A program made the translations under genes and the position numbers. 64,000 nt of DNA, taken from the NCBI GenBank assembly GCA_027577595.1, contig JANBRJ010000060.1, positions 1-64,000 of the forward strand, read 5' to 3'. Positions 52,602 to 63,249 of this stretch are shown in pieces. Source of the DNA: Coemansia sp. RSA 487. Its lineage: Eukaryota; Kickxellomycota; Kickxellomycetes; Kickxellales; Kickxellaceae. Numbering within the stretch: position 1 is the first letter of the stretch; each line of letters starts with the position of its first letter. The notes beneath the pieces are model-generated. The model was not told the origin of the DNA. It did no database searches and saw nothing but the letters and a program-made list of their open reading frames with translations.

Positions 52602-53729
52602 ATGAGCGCCGAGAACCAGAACCAGCACCGCTACGTCCACGCGCTGAACGAACTGGACGACGTGAACATCCGGCGTATCCGGCCACTGATCCCGCCACAG
52701 ATCCTGATGGAGGACCTTCCACTGACCGAGGCAGCCGCCGCAACGATCATTCGTGGGCGCAAGGCGGCAGCGGACATTATCTCAGGCTCTGACGACCGGC
52801 TGCTTGTGGTGGTTGGTCCGTGCTCGATCCACCACCCGGCAGCGGCGCTCGAGTACGCTGACTCGCTCAAGGCGTACGCAGACACCGCGTCCGAGGATCT
52901 GTGCATCGTGATGCGCGTGTACTTTGAGAAGCCGCGCACCACGGTCGGATGGAAGGGCCTGATCAATGACCCGGACCTCAACGGCAACTTTGCCATCAAC
53001 AAGGGGCTCCGCAAGGCGCGCACGCTGCTGCTGGATATCGCCGAAAAGGGGCTGCCTGCAGGCTGCGAGCTTCTGGACACGATCTCGCCACAGTACATCG
53101 GCGATCTGATCAGCTGGGGCGCCATCGGCGCACGCACCACCGAGTCACAGGTGCATCGCGAGCTGTCGTCCGGCATGTCTGTGCCCATCGGGTTCAAGAA
53201 CGGCACCGACGGTAACGTCAAGATTGCCATCGATGCAATCAAGTCTGCGCAGTCGCCGCACTCGTTCCTGTCAGTCACAAAGCAGGGCCTGAGCGCCATC
53301 GTCGAAACAGAGGGAAACGGCCACTGCCACGTAATCCTGCGCGGCGGCGCAGACGGCCCAAACTACGACGAGCCGCACGTGCGCAAGTGCTCGGAGCAGC
53401 TGGCCAAGGCTGGAGTCAACCCGGCGCTGATGGTTGACTGCAGCCATGGCAACTCAAGCAAGGACTTCCGCAAGCAGCCGATTGTCGCAGACAGCATCGC
53501 CCACCAGCTGAGCGCCACAGAGACCGGAAAGCACATCAGCGGTGTGATGATCGAGAGCAACCTGGTCGAGGGCAACCAGAGCATCCCTGCCGACGGCGAC
53601 CTGTCCAAGCTGGTCTACGGAAAGAGCGTCACCGACGCCTGCGTCAACTGGGACGACACTGTCAAGATCCTCGATGCCCTGCGTGAGGGCGTCCGCAACC
53701 GTCGCAGAAGAGCTGCTGCCACTAATTAA
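52602..53729 (+). CDS. 3-deoxy-7-phosphoheptulonate synthase (DAHP synthase, ARO3/ARO4 type)
   Basis: 375 aa, intronless. DVNIRRIRPLIPPQILMEDL is the type I N-terminal extension that carries the feedback site. VVVGPCSIHHPAAALEYA (about residues 66-85) and EKPRTTVGWKGLINDP bind phosphoenolpyruvate. SQVHRELSSGMSVPIGFKNG and ILRGGADGPNYD follow, with VDCSHGNSSKDF holding the metal Cys-His region. The enzyme condenses PEP and erythrose 4-phosphate, the first step of the shikimate pathway. Whether it is the Phe- or Tyr-inhibited isoform cannot be settled here. Cytosolic. Codon use is highly biased, suggesting strong expression. Confidence 0.95.
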   Translation: MSAENQNQHRYVHALNELDDVNIRRIRPLIPPQILMEDLPLTEAAAATIIRGRKAAADIISGSDDRLLVVVGPCSIHHPAAALEYADSLKAYADTASEDLCIVMRVYFEKPRTTVGWKGLINDPDLNGNFAINKGLRKARTLLLDIAEKGLPAGCELLDTISPQYIGDLISWGAIGARTTESQVHRELSSGMSVPIGFKNGTDGNVKIAIDAIKSAQSPHSFLSVTKQGLSAIVETEGNGHCHVILRGGADGPNYDEPHVRKCSEQLAKAGVNPALMVDCSHGNSSKDFRKQPIVADSIAHQLSATETGKHISGVMIESNLVEGNQSIPADGDLSKLVYGKSVTDACVNWDDTVKILDALREGVRNRRRRAAATN

Positions 53730-54286
53730 AGATACTACCCCCTCCCCAGCTATTGTGCGCTCATTTGCGCCTCTTTACTTTTTTTTTTTTCATCTTCATT
53801 GTTTTCTTGTTTGACCAAAGATCATATCGTCAACAAAGCTCCGTTTAGGGGTTATTGGCTGCGCAGAATCGCGTTCAAGCGAGATTTCTCGTTTCGAGCT
53901 GATCTCAATTTCAAGCCAAACAGGCTGAAAGCTGTTGTGGGTGTGAGGGGAGAAGCCTTCCAGCGAATGAAAAATGAGCAATCATAAACAGATTTGCTCA
54001 ATTTTTTGTTTACGATAAAAATCCTGCCAAAACGTTTGCTGCAGAAAAAAAGCCTTTTTCCCATCCCCCACTCCAAGGAGGACCCGCACATCTCCCTCTT
54101 TTTCTTCTCCCTCCTTCCCTACTTGTTGATATACTTTGCTACCATATTAAACGCTAAGCTTTTGTTGCTTTATTTTTCTTGTGCAAACTAAACAGAACAA
54201 ACACCGCCTGCTCCATCTCGCTTTCCAACCTTATCTAACCAGTACATATAGGTTTGTCGTTATTATATATTTGGCTTTATACTCGA
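53730..54286. other. Intergenic, DAHP synthase / CLASP-like
   Basis: AT- and CT-rich, containing the end of the DAHP synthase transcript and the leader of the CLASP-like gene. No other feature. Confidence 0.4.
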
Positions 54287-56582
54287 ATGGATTATACCAA
54301 GGTACGTCTTTTTAGACATTGTTTACAATAACGCGGACTTTTTGCCTCTGGATAGCAGGTGTGCTAACACAAACAATGCCATGACTGATGTGGATAAGCG
54401 TTATAAACGCATCTGTAGTGTGAAGGAGCAAGCGATTTCGAAGCAAAGTTCAAAACGTTGATAGTCAAGCTTGACGTCGTCGAGCATGAAGAGACATGGC
54501 AGCAGATCGATGACGCGCTCAAGAACCTGATATCGCTTGTCAAGGCCGGCGCAACAAAGCTTGATACGTTTGTCTCGCTGATGAAGCATGCGTCCAAGCA
54601 TCTCAACAATGCGGTAAGTGATATTCGTCCTTGGGGAAACGAAGCTGCGCGTTCTGTATAAAGCTCAACGAACACCACTATCTAATGGACAAGGGCATGG
54701 TGGTCACGCTGTGTATTATGTATTGGTTTTGTGTTGTAGATATCCAGCGAACGCACGCGGTTGAGCGGAACGGCGCTTGCGCTGGTGGAAGAGATGGCGC
54801 GGCAGATGGAGACGCGGTTCCACCCGGTATGCGAAATGGTGTTCCCCACAGTGCTAAAGACATGTGCGCGGGCCAACAAGGTGTTTGTGACACGCGGAAT
54901 CAACTGCCTGACGACCGTCATCACGTATGCCCACGCCAGCGAGCAAGCGCCGCGCGTATGCATGGCGGCACACACAGACCCAAACAAGACGATGCGCGCC
55001 AGTGCGACGAAGCTGCTGATGTCCATGGTGTCCTGTTGCACGGTTCCGGAGCTGGCACCGCACATGGTGGCTGTCGAGAAGGCTATTGCCCTGGGCATCG
55101 TCGACGCCAACCCCGACGCGCGCACCACGTCGCGCCAGACCTATGAGATCTACATCAAGCGCTTCGCAAGCCGTGTCGATCAGTTCCACGCCGGCCTCTC
55201 GGCTACTGCTAAAAAGTACCTGAAAATCGTGGATAAGACGGCGGCGGCGGCTCAGAACGGTAAGAGCAGTGGAGCACGCCCGGTGAGCCGGTTTGCTGCG
55301 TTCCGCCAGCGCCTTCCGCTGACTGACCGCATGGGTTCTGCAAAGAATCAGGAGCCCGCAGCAACAGCAGCAGCAGCAGCACCCAATGGGCCATCTGTCC
55401 CACAGCAGCGCCTCAAGCCCATGCGCCCGGCACCGGTCCGCAGAGACGTAAAGGCCACGCCGGTTCCTGTCAAGCCTGCGACGTCCGCCATTGTCGCTGC
55501 TTCGTCCGTTCCGCCCGTGCCCTTAAAGTTAGGCGATGCAGCTCAACAGCAACCGTCTCCTGCTTCCCAGGAGCCTGTAGTGCCAGCATCGGCACCACCA
55601 TCGGATGCACAGACGCAGCCGCAGCCGCAGCCACAGCCACAGACACAGAAAAAGCAACAACAACCACCGTCCCTTGCAAACGCCAAGGCTGGAAGTCTGG
55701 ATAGTGTGCTGCTTTCGCCACGCAGCGGCAAATCAACTCTGGCGCGTCTTTTTGGCGAGGACCAAGGAACACCCGAGCAACAGTCAGCGGCAAACAGCGA
55801 CAGCGAGGCAAAGAAGACGCCGCACGACTCGGCGCAAGCATCGGCAGCGCCGTCGGAGTCGGGAGCATCCACACGGGCGCCGTCGCCGTCACCAAACAAT
55901 GATGAGGACGGCAAGCCCGCTGCCACGCCCACATCGCTATCTGGCGACGATTCAGCTGCGACTACGGGACACGGCGAGAAGCCCAAAGACAAAGCCAAAC
56001 GGCCTGCTGCGCGTGCTGCTCGGGGAAAAGGACTGTCATTTACGTCGCTTAGCAGCTCGGCGCATGCGCAGCGTCCGCAGTCGCGATCCACCGTAGCGTC
56101 GCGCGTCGAGGAGGCGCTCAGGGCTCGTCCGCCCAGACCAGCAGCCGCAGTCGAAGCCAGGCGCATGACGCTCCGATCAGATACGCGCACCTCCTCGTCT
56201 TCTACAGCCGCAGATAGCAAGGCGCCTGGGTACTTGCGTGCCACGGCTGCGTCGTCGAAAAGAGTAGCTGGTACGTATGATGACTTTTGAGTCAGTTGCT
56301 TTTTTGTCTGTCTGTCTGTCTGTCTGTTTTTGGCCATTTGCTCTAAACTCTCTTTGTGTCAAGAGCGCTCTGTCGATTTTGTGCTTTTGCTTATTCGTCT
56401 TCTTGTGTGTAGAGACAACAGCGACCACGACAGCTCGTGGAGGAACCAAGCGGCGAAGACAGGACGATACTGCTGACAGTGTGGATGCCGATACAACAGT
56501 AGCAAAGGCTGCTACAAAGGCTGCAAGAGCTGGTACCAGCGGTACCGGTGGTGCACGCCGCAGATCGACTAGGGCCAAATAA
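54287..56582 (+). CDS. Short CLASP-family microtubule regulator with a single TOG domain
   Basis: 636 aa from exons 54287-54301, 54419-54613, 54740-56270 and 56413-56582; donors GTACGT or GTAAGT, acceptors TAG, with a CTAAC branch site in intron 1. The first exon holds only five codons (MDYTK) and is the least certain. Residues about 10-225 form the CLASP N-terminal TOG: WQQIDDALKNLISLVKAGA, ALVEEMARQMETRFHPVC, AHTDPNKTMRASATKLLM and DARTTSRQTYEIYIKRF. The rest is Pro/Gln/Ser-rich and basic, ending GGARRRSTRAK, as in CLASP tubulin-binding tails. CLASPs slow catastrophe and stabilise spindle and cortical microtubules. Yeast members are far larger; here no second TOG or C-terminal domain appears. 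Confidence 0.82.
56306..56327 (+). repeat. (GTCT)n microsatellite in intron 3 of the CLASP-like gene
   Basis: Five to six perfect copies of a tetranucleotide (GTCT) in the pyrimidine-rich intron. Confidence 0.85.
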
Positions 56583-56785
56583 CATTTGTTTTGAGCAACT
56601 CTTTAATTTTCCACTTTTTTTTTTATCTTGATGTACAATCATACATTATCACATTAGTTTTTTTTTGAAGTAGATAGGTAGGTTTAAGCCAGGGCTGACA
56701 GTTGTTGCAGTCCAGGATAGCCCTTATCTTGAGTCAGTTAACCATATTAAAGGGTAATGAATGAATACTAGAAATAGAAATAAGT

Positions 56786-57793
56786 TCACAGGTTAAACAA
56801 GGATGAGCTTGGGCCTGCGCGAGCTGATCTGCGGAGCTTTGCTGTCAGAGAGGAGTACAGGCGGCGTGGGCCACGCATAACCAGCGACTTGAGCCGTGCA
56901 GCCGACGAGAATCCCGACGATCTACTTGCAAAGGCGCTCGCCCCGCCACTTTGCATCTGGTGCTTGTAGTGCAGATACACGCCTGGCGCATTGATACGCG
57001 TCGACCGCGTGCTAACTGTGGCTGCAGCTGCTACAGAGTGCGTATCATCGTAGTCGCTGGTGTCAGCACCATGGTCGCTGGCAGACCCGTCGCTCGCGCA
57101 TGTCTCCAGAACAGATGGCTCATCCGTAGGGACGACCGCCAGGGAACAACCGTCGCATCCACGGGCAACCACCACACTGCAGTCGGATTCTGAGTCGGAT
57201 GCACCGATCGACCAGAGCGCCGAGCACTCTGCGTCTACCGTCTCCGCCGCGCAATGGTGGGCCATCAGTCCGGCGCCGTTCTCTAAATCCACCGCTGCTG
57301 ATCCTAAATGGCCTACTCCCGCACAGTCGGATGCCTCTGCAAACTGCCGCAACTCATGGCCACGCAAGCGGCTGCGCAAGGCACGCACCGTTGCACGGCT
57401 TTCGCGTAGCGCAATCTCAAGGTCGTCGATGTCGGTACGCTGCTCGGCCACCGTGAGCCGAAGGTCATCGACGGTTTGCGCAAGCGCTTCACGCTCGGAC
57501 AGATTTTCATCCTTTGCGGTGCCTTCAATATCTGAATGAGCATCAACTAGCCCCAGGATTCTGTTTGTATCTGCACTGAGCGGCAGCGTGGTCAGCCCAC
57601 CAGCCACCGAGAATATGTTGTGCAAATGTTGTTTTAGTTCGCCGATTACTTGCTCGTATGCATGGGTCTGGCTCCGCAGCGTTTTGAGCTCGGTATTCTC
57701 GATGCGTAGCAGCTGCCCAAGCTCGCCGGCTCCCATCTCGTCAAGCAAGTCGAGCAGCTCTTCCATCGCTAACTGCCTATCGCTAGTGTCCAT
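56786..57793 (-). CDS. Coiled-coil protein of unknown function
   Basis: 335 aa from the ATG at 57793 (MDTSDRQLAMEELLDLL); codons further upstream lack an ATG. Residues about 8-130 are strongly helical with heptad-like leucines: LLDEMGAGELGQLLRIE, NTELKTLRSQTHAYEQVI, and a second segment around SEREALAQTVDDLRLTVAEQ to RATVRALRSRLRGHELRQ. This is probably a dimeric coiled coil. The middle is acidic and Ser-rich, and the end is basic (ARLKSLVMRGPRRLYSSL). I do not recognise the family. A cytoskeletal or scaffold adaptor would fit, but that is only inference from shape. It converges with the CLASP-like gene, about 200 bases apart. Confidence 0.65.
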   Translation of the reverse strand: MDTSDRQLAMEELLDLLDEMGAGELGQLLRIENTELKTLRSQTHAYEQVIGELKQHLHNIFSVAGGLTTLPLSADTNRILGLVDAHSDIEGTAKDENLSEREALAQTVDDLRLTVAEQRTDIDDLEIALRESRATVRALRSRLRGHELRQFAEASDCAGVGHLGSAAVDLENGAGLMAHHCAAETVDAECSALWSIGASDSESDCSVVVARGCDGCSLAVVPTDEPSVLETCASDGSASDHGADTSDYDDTHSVAAAATVSTRSTRINAPGVYLHYKHQMQSGGASAFASRSSGFSSAARLKSLVMRGPRRLYSSLTAKLRRSARAGPSSSLFNL

Positions 57794-58925
57794 ATCGGTG
57801 CTCACTCTTTTTCGTCTATACCTTGCAATGCTGATCAATGTTGTGATCAGGCCACTTGGTTATATAGTCTTTTGAGAAAAAAAAACAAATGGTGTCAAAA
57901 TGTTGACAGAGTTTAAATCGTGTAGAAATAATAAAATAAAAAAGTTGCAGAAACAGAAGCTGTAAGCACAGAGCAGCAACACAAAATGAAGGATCAAATG
58001 AAGGTTAAATGTAAACAATGTCGTTAATCGTTATGTAAACAAGAGGCAAAATAAGGTTCAAGGATTGTGGATTTTAGATAAAGAAAAGGGTCATATGAAA
58101 CATGAAGAAAAAAGCAAATGTCTCGATAGCTTTTTTCCTTTAACGAAGCCATGTCGTTTATAAACCAACAAACTTGTATACCAAGGTAGACAGTGCAGTT
58201 TTTCTCAATGACATTTTATTCTATCTTTTTTGGCCCTTTTGTGTTCCACATTTGGCCTCGGTTCTATTGAAATGTTGTGGCTTTTTATTTCAACCATATA
58301 CACAAAACATAACCCTTGCAAGCTGTTCGCTCCTTTTCCTCGTTTAGGTTCCCTGCATTACATTGCAAATATGACCTTTATAAGTCACATTGCTTGTCAT
58401 TGTTTAAACCCCGTTCGTGAGTGGAAAAATGAGGAGGTATTCAAATATCATTGTCTCGTGCATCATGGCTCTTCAAAGCAAAGCAATCTATACAGCTCTA
58501 TTCCTTATAAAAATAGGAGCAGGGGCAGTTCGGTGCTGCAAAACAGGACATTAAAGCTCAATAAAGGCTTACAAAAAACAATGGAACATTCAATATTTGG
58601 AGTAGCTTATTGTTGGTAGCTGATGCAAGCGAGAATAAAATTGCACACCAACAACAACGAAAAGGAAGCCACCGATCTGCGACTGGTTTATTCATCTCAA
58701 GAAATGCATGACCACCGCCGAATTTGACCGCCGACAGAATCTCCTTGTCGCAAGCGCTTCCGTAAGAGAAGACCGATAGGTTATATACCAAGGAGGCATT
58801 ACTATTGTCCGTACACATGATAGCATTGCATTTTCTTTTCCATATATTTGGAAAGGCGTTTGAGCAAAACTCGACACAAAAGCACTTGGCCTGGCGTCAA
58901 TCAAACCAATAATATAGACGATATA

Positions 58926-59063
58926 CAGTGTTTTGCAAAACTAATTGCGTCGAATAAGAAGGATGTATATGCATCGAATGGTCAAAGGTTTGTGGTGGTG
59001 ACAATGCATTCTGCGTTCCAAGAAAAAGCCGTTTGCGTCGGCTGGCATGGCATATGCGTCAGC
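58926..59063 (+). repeat. Inverted repeat, left arm (coding-like)
   Basis: Aligns without gaps to the reverse complement of 59354-59491, with about four of five bases the same and the first 34 identical. Read in one frame it gives CFAKLIASNKKDVYASN followed by QRFVVVTMHSAFQEKAVCV. Many differences between arms are synonymous or conservative (tat/tac, gca/gcg, aaa/aag, ata/atc). That suggests the ancestor was translated. Confidence 0.8.
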
Positions 59064-59353
59064 GCAAAATGGAAAAACACCAGAGAAAACACAAATGATT
59101 AGTACTGATGCTGATATAGCCAGGTTGTTGAATGCTTCACATAGACCCTTCTTGATGTGTGCCAGCACTGCAGTTGGATTTTTGTTCAAGGTAGTAGTGG
59201 TATTTCTTTAGGTTGCTAGATTTCATTAGGATCAGTGTTAACTAGCCATATCAAAAGCACAGACAAAGACTGGAAGCCAATCAATTTTAGTATGGAATGA
59301 TAGGCGTGTAGCAAACAGCTCTCCCCACAAAGCTCAGTTTCCGCCTCTTGCTT

Positions 59354-59491
59354 CCAAGCGCAGATATGACGCCAACTGACGCAAACAACCTTTTCTTGGA
59401 GCGCAAAATGCGCTATCGCCACCACAAACTTTTCATCATTCGACGCGTATACACACCCCTTATTCGACGCAATTAGTTTTGCAAAACACTG
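59354..59491 (-). repeat. Inverted repeat, right arm (coding-like)
   Basis: Minus-strand counterpart of 58926-59063. In the matching frame it reads CFAKLIASNKGCVYASN followed by EKFVVAIAHFALQEKVVCV. It lies inside a minus-strand open frame of about 115 codons (59216-59563), but no family is recognised. Flanks outside the arms do not match. Confidence 0.8.
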
Positions 59492-60050
59492 CATGTGTAA
59501 TGGGATGCATGTGACATTAAAGTCTTTTATAATATAATTCACAATTGCATGTTTAGCAGGCAATTAGCCCGTCTATTACAATTGTATAATCGAATATGAC
59601 TATTTGACAAAGTCCTACGCTTTCCGTGTGCTGGCAGGCAATCTATAGAATATTCTTGTAAGTTGTGTGGACTCGTGCCAAAGGAACGGCAATCGCCAGA
59701 TCCTAGCCGATTGGAACCACTCAGAACACACAAGGCCAGTTATCCCATCAGCTGGGAATCCAAGAAAAGCGAAATACACCAACTCTTTATTGGGGAGGTT
59801 TTGCCAGCGTTTCCCCAGTTTCTGATTGTGAAGACTTGACTGAATACAGATTTAGCTTTTCACGCAGGATAATTTCTATCTCAAAGATCACCCTCGCCAT
59901 GGAGCCAACTTCTCAACTCTCTTTCTCTTCTATAAAGGCTTTTTTTATCCTCGATCCAATACATTTTTTTCCACAGCACATTAAGCTTTACACTTTTTTT
60001 TTGCATCCCAGCATCTTTTAGACATTTTTCATCCTCACTGGCAAGAACAG

Positions 60051-60959
60051 ATGGTCCCCTCAGAATCGAATGCATCGGGAGCGCGTGTTCGCGAGGTGAT
60101 GTTCCTAGGCACTGGTACGTCAGGGACTGTTCCGAATATTATGTGTCTGCTAGAGGACAACCCAACATGCAAGACATGCACTACGGCGGTGACAGCCAAG
60201 GGTCATAAGAACCGGCGGCGCAACACATCGATGCTAGTGCGCATTGATCATCCGGACGGACGCGAGCGCAACGTGGTGATCGACTGTGGAAAGGCGTTCT
60301 ACGAGTCAGCGCTTGACGTGTTTGTCAAGCACAAGGTCAAGACAATCGACGCGGTGCTTATCACGCACGGCCACGCAGACGCCATTCTGGGGTTGGACGA
60401 CCTGCAGCAGTGGACCATGTACCAGTGCATGCAGATCCCCATCTATGCCGACAGGCAGGCACTGGACACCATTTCGTCGACGTTCCCGTACCTTGTGGAC
60501 ACAAAAAAGGCGACCGGCGGCGGTCAGGTCTCGGAACTTGACTTCCGCATCATCGAGGAGCCGTACAATGCGTTCGAATGCCAGGGCATTACGTTCCAGC
60601 CGCTGCGTGTTGAGCACGGCCGGTTCAGCGACGGGCGGCCGTTCTATTTCACCGGATTCCGCTTCGACAGCATTTCATACGTGTCGGACTGCTCGCGCAT
60701 CCCCGACGAGACGGCTGCCCTGATGATGGACTCCAGGCTGCTGGTCCTCGATGCGCTCAAGTGGGAGCCGTACCCGTCACACTTTGGGTTCTGGCAGGCG
60801 CTCAACGAGGCCAGGCGCCTCAAACCCCGCCGCACACTGCTTACCGGTTTCTGCCACTTGCTGGAGCACTCAGAGATGGAGGAGAAGGGGCGCAAGATCG
60901 AGCGCGAGGAGAACATCGTCATTGGCCCAGCCTACGACGGAATGAAGATTGTACTCTAA
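60051..60959 (+). CDS. Metallo-beta-lactamase-fold hydrolase (PhnP-like, fission yeast C777.06c type)
   Basis: 302 aa. EVMFLGTGTSGTVPNIMCLL opens the fold with LGTGTS as in PhnP-type enzymes. CKTCTTAV follows, a possible structural Cys pair. The metal motif is ITHGHADAILGLDDLQQW; HxHxD is kept but the next His is Ala, as in relatives of this group (HxHADA). RVEHGRFSDG and SYVSDCSRIPDETA supply later ligands, and FCHLLEH the last. The fungal and plant members are uncharacterised; a phosphodiesterase is likely from the PhnP relation. Probably cytosolic. The start follows a CT-rich leader. Confidence 0.85.
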   Translation: MVPSESNASGARVREVMFLGTGTSGTVPNIMCLLEDNPTCKTCTTAVTAKGHKNRRRNTSMLVRIDHPDGRERNVVIDCGKAFYESALDVFVKHKVKTIDAVLITHGHADAILGLDDLQQWTMYQCMQIPIYADRQALDTISSTFPYLVDTKKATGGGQVSELDFRIIEEPYNAFECQGITFQPLRVEHGRFSDGRPFYFTGFRFDSISYVSDCSRIPDETAALMMDSRLLVLDALKWEPYPSHFGFWQALNEARRLKPRRTLLTGFCHLLEHSEMEEKGRKIEREENIVIGPAYDGMKIVL

Positions 60960-61140
60960 AAGCCCTACACATTTTTAGCACAATTCAACATTCACAAATA
61001 TAAACTTTTATGTGGATGCTTTTATGTATATTTCTGTCAGGGGGTTATGCTACGCCTTCCCCTAAAGTGAAACAGATACGCAGTTGCGCAACTTTAAATG
61101 AAAGTATAGGAAGGCATGGTAGTGACTAATACTGTCCAGC

Positions 61141-61911
61141 CTACTCTTTTTGGGCGTTATCAAAGCCCTTGTGCATGTCAGCGTTGCCGATTATCTCGTT
61201 GAGCGGCGTCGTCGCTGGGACAGTGAAGGCATTGTTGACCATCGCCCATGCCACCGTCGATGTAGGGATTGACAGCAGACTCGGTGCAACCATCGTCAGG
61301 AGCTTGAGCGGGACCGTGACGACCTTCTCCAGCAGCCGCGACTCGCCGCGGTCGCACAGCAGCATTCCCGGGCGGAACACCGACACGCGGGGGAAACCCA
61401 TGTTCTGGATCTCGTCGTCTGCCTGGCCCTTTGTCTTCATATACAGAAACATCGAGTTCTTATTAGCGCCGCTCGAGCTGCAAATCGAGTAGTGCTCGAC
61501 ATTCGCCTGCTTACATGCCTTGGCCGAGTCCACAACATAGTCGTGGTCGACCTTGTAGAACCCGTCGGCGCCGCTCTTTGCGCGCGTCGTGCCCAGGCAG
61601 CAGAACGCGTGCGAATGCCCGGCAAAGTCGCGCTCCAACCGGGCGCTGTCCTCATAGTCAACAGGCTTTTGCACTAGCTTTTCGGCGTTTGCTCCCGTGT
61701 ACTCGATGGGCCGTCTGGTGAACACCGTCACTTTGTCGAACGCGTCCGATGCCATCAGGTGCTTTACCACTTCACGCCCAACCTCGCCCGTCCCGCCAAG
61801 AACGAGCGCGCTCTTGCCAGGCGTCTTCTCCTTGAACTCGCCTGCTGCTTTGGTGAACTTATTGCCAAGGACAATCTTGTCCAGGGTTATCTTTAGCGTT
61901 GAGCCTTCCAT
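61141..61911 (-). CDS. Atypical SDR, HTATIP2/TIP30-like (yeast Fmp52 group)
   Basis: 256 aa. SALVLGGTGEVGREVVKHLM (residues about 34-53) is the NAD(P)-binding GxxGxxG Rossmann motif, followed by VTVFTRRPIEY. HAFCCLGTTRAKSGADGFYK is a TIP30 signature. ICSSSGANKNSMFLYMKTKG holds the Ser and the YxxxK catalytic pattern. VSVFRPGMLLCDRGESRLLE matches the family C-terminal part. Yeast Fmp52 sits on the mitochondrial outer membrane and ER; human HTATIP2 is a nuclear-transport and apoptosis cofactor. The substrate is unknown. Converges with the MBL gene. Confidence 0.88.
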   Translation of the reverse strand: MEGSTLKITLDKIVLGNKFTKAAGEFKEKTPGKSALVLGGTGEVGREVVKHLMASDAFDKVTVFTRRPIEYTGANAEKLVQKPVDYEDSARLERDFAGHSHAFCCLGTTRAKSGADGFYKVDHDYVVDSAKACKQANVEHYSICSSSGANKNSMFLYMKTKGQADDEIQNMGFPRVSVFRPGMLLCDRGESRLLEKVVTVPLKLLTMVAPSLLSIPTSTVAWAMVNNAFTVPATTPLNEIIGNADMHKGFDNAQKE

Positions 61912-62922
61912 TATTTTCTCTTGTTACAGGTGAATATAAAGCTGGGATATAGTATATTGAAAAGTAGTTATCGATGAAAAATGTAAAGAAAAAAGTGGGA
62001 AATACTCTTTTCTCCTTCCAGCTTTTTATTTATCATGTAAAACGCAACTCCCCACATGCCAAATATTAAAGTCTTGGCATCTTTTCTTCCCCGTTTTTGA
62101 TGCAACTGATGATGCATTGCAATAATCCCACGTCAGCAAGGTCATGCTTACGTCATCGCCATTCAAGTCTCCACGAAACACTCAAGCTATAATCCTCACC
62201 AACTAATAGCCAGGGAAAAGGCTGGATAAGTGTATACTAGATGTAGTGAAGAGCAGAACAAATCTCAGGCTGTGCCAACGAAACGATGCCATATTGAAGT
62301 TGAGAAATCCAATAAATGCTAAAAAAAGAAAGGTGAAGAAATCTTATTCAGGACAAGAAACTGCTCAGCTAAATATTAGGGATGTCTTTCCCTTGACTGC
62401 CTTCCTTTTATAAGCTCAATATGCCTCGCTGAACAGGTGTGCATAGCCTGTGGTCCAAACAAGTTGCCTTCACGCACACTGGACCCAGTGGCATTGTTGT
62501 TTGTCTCAATTCAAGTGCTTGCTTGCTTTTTAGATTTAACTCAAACAATACCTAAAATATTACAGAACTATGATCTGTGCAGCTTTTTCCAATTGAATGC
62601 TACAAATGGCAATAATCTGTAGTCCCTCCGGTCCCCCGAATAGATATGCTGGCTTTGTTTGCTGGGCGCAATATTGTCGGTTCTGGTTCCTAAAAAAACA
62701 AGCCGTCTTGCATATTTACACTAAACGCTGATCCTCTGATCTGGATTAGCCAAGATGTTGATCGCAAAGTGCTTTAGCAAATATTTCTGCAGCTTTTCCT
62801 TTTCACTTTATCTTTCCTTTTTTCTTCTTAAATTGTGCTTTTAATAACATACATTAGAACCACTTGCTTCGCATACAACTTTTCAATAACTCTACTTTTG
62901 CCGCCACATTGTATAACCGCAA
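61912..62922. other. Divergent intergenic region, TIP30-like / COX14-like
   Basis: 1 kb, AT-rich, with short frames only. No gene or RNA supported. T/C-rich leader before COX14-like. Confidence 0.4.
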
Positions 62923-63249
62923 ATGAGCTTCAATCGGTACCGCATTTACGACATTGTGCAAAGAACAATCGCAGCCGGTCTCTTCGTAACAACAATATGC
63001 GGTGGTGCCTTTATCGGCCTAAACGTGTACAACAACTGGGTTGAGAAGCAAAAGCTGCAAGCAGAGGTGAGTCTAGAAGAAGAAAAGCAGAAAGCACAAG
63101 AACAGCTTGCTTTTGAACCGATCGCAGATGCAGTTTTACTTACTAAAAAGCAATACAGCAACAACGTCTGTTTTTGTTCATTTATGTACCAATGTATGTA
63201 GATTTCGTACAAGAAAATGGTCAAGGATGATCCAGAGAAAAAGAGCTAG
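62923..63249 (+). CDS. COX14-like cytochrome c oxidase assembly factor, two exons
   Basis: 63 aa from exons 62923-63066 and 63202-63249; the 135-base intron is GTGAGT...TGTAG and the joint is in frame (GAG|ATT). MSFNRYRIYDIVQRTIAAG leads into one transmembrane helix (LFVTTICGGAFIGLNVYNNW), then a charged tail ending VKDDPEKKS. Length and layout fit Cox14, an inner-membrane protein that binds newly made Cox1 and restrains its translation through Mss51 in yeast. Cox14 is poorly conserved, so the label rests on size, topology and the N-terminal pattern; another small inner-membrane assembly factor is possible. Confidence 0.7.

Larger units (their letters stand above)
57794..60050. other. Gene-poor region with coding-like inverted repeat
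   Basis: 2.26 kb, AT-rich. The middle contains two 138-base arms of an inverted repeat (58926-59063 and 59354-59491). A 129-codon frame at 58230-58619 starts without ATG, and I do not call it. No RNA gene seen. Confidence 0.55.

Noticed and set aside
555-56582. Functional clustering of segregation genes (KNL2-like, CND1, CLASP)
   Set aside because: They are 20-30 kb apart with unrelated genes between; chance co-location is the simpler reading.
58230-58619. 129-codon plus-strand frame
   Set aside because: Starts without ATG, no domain, AT-rich flanks; treated as non-coding.
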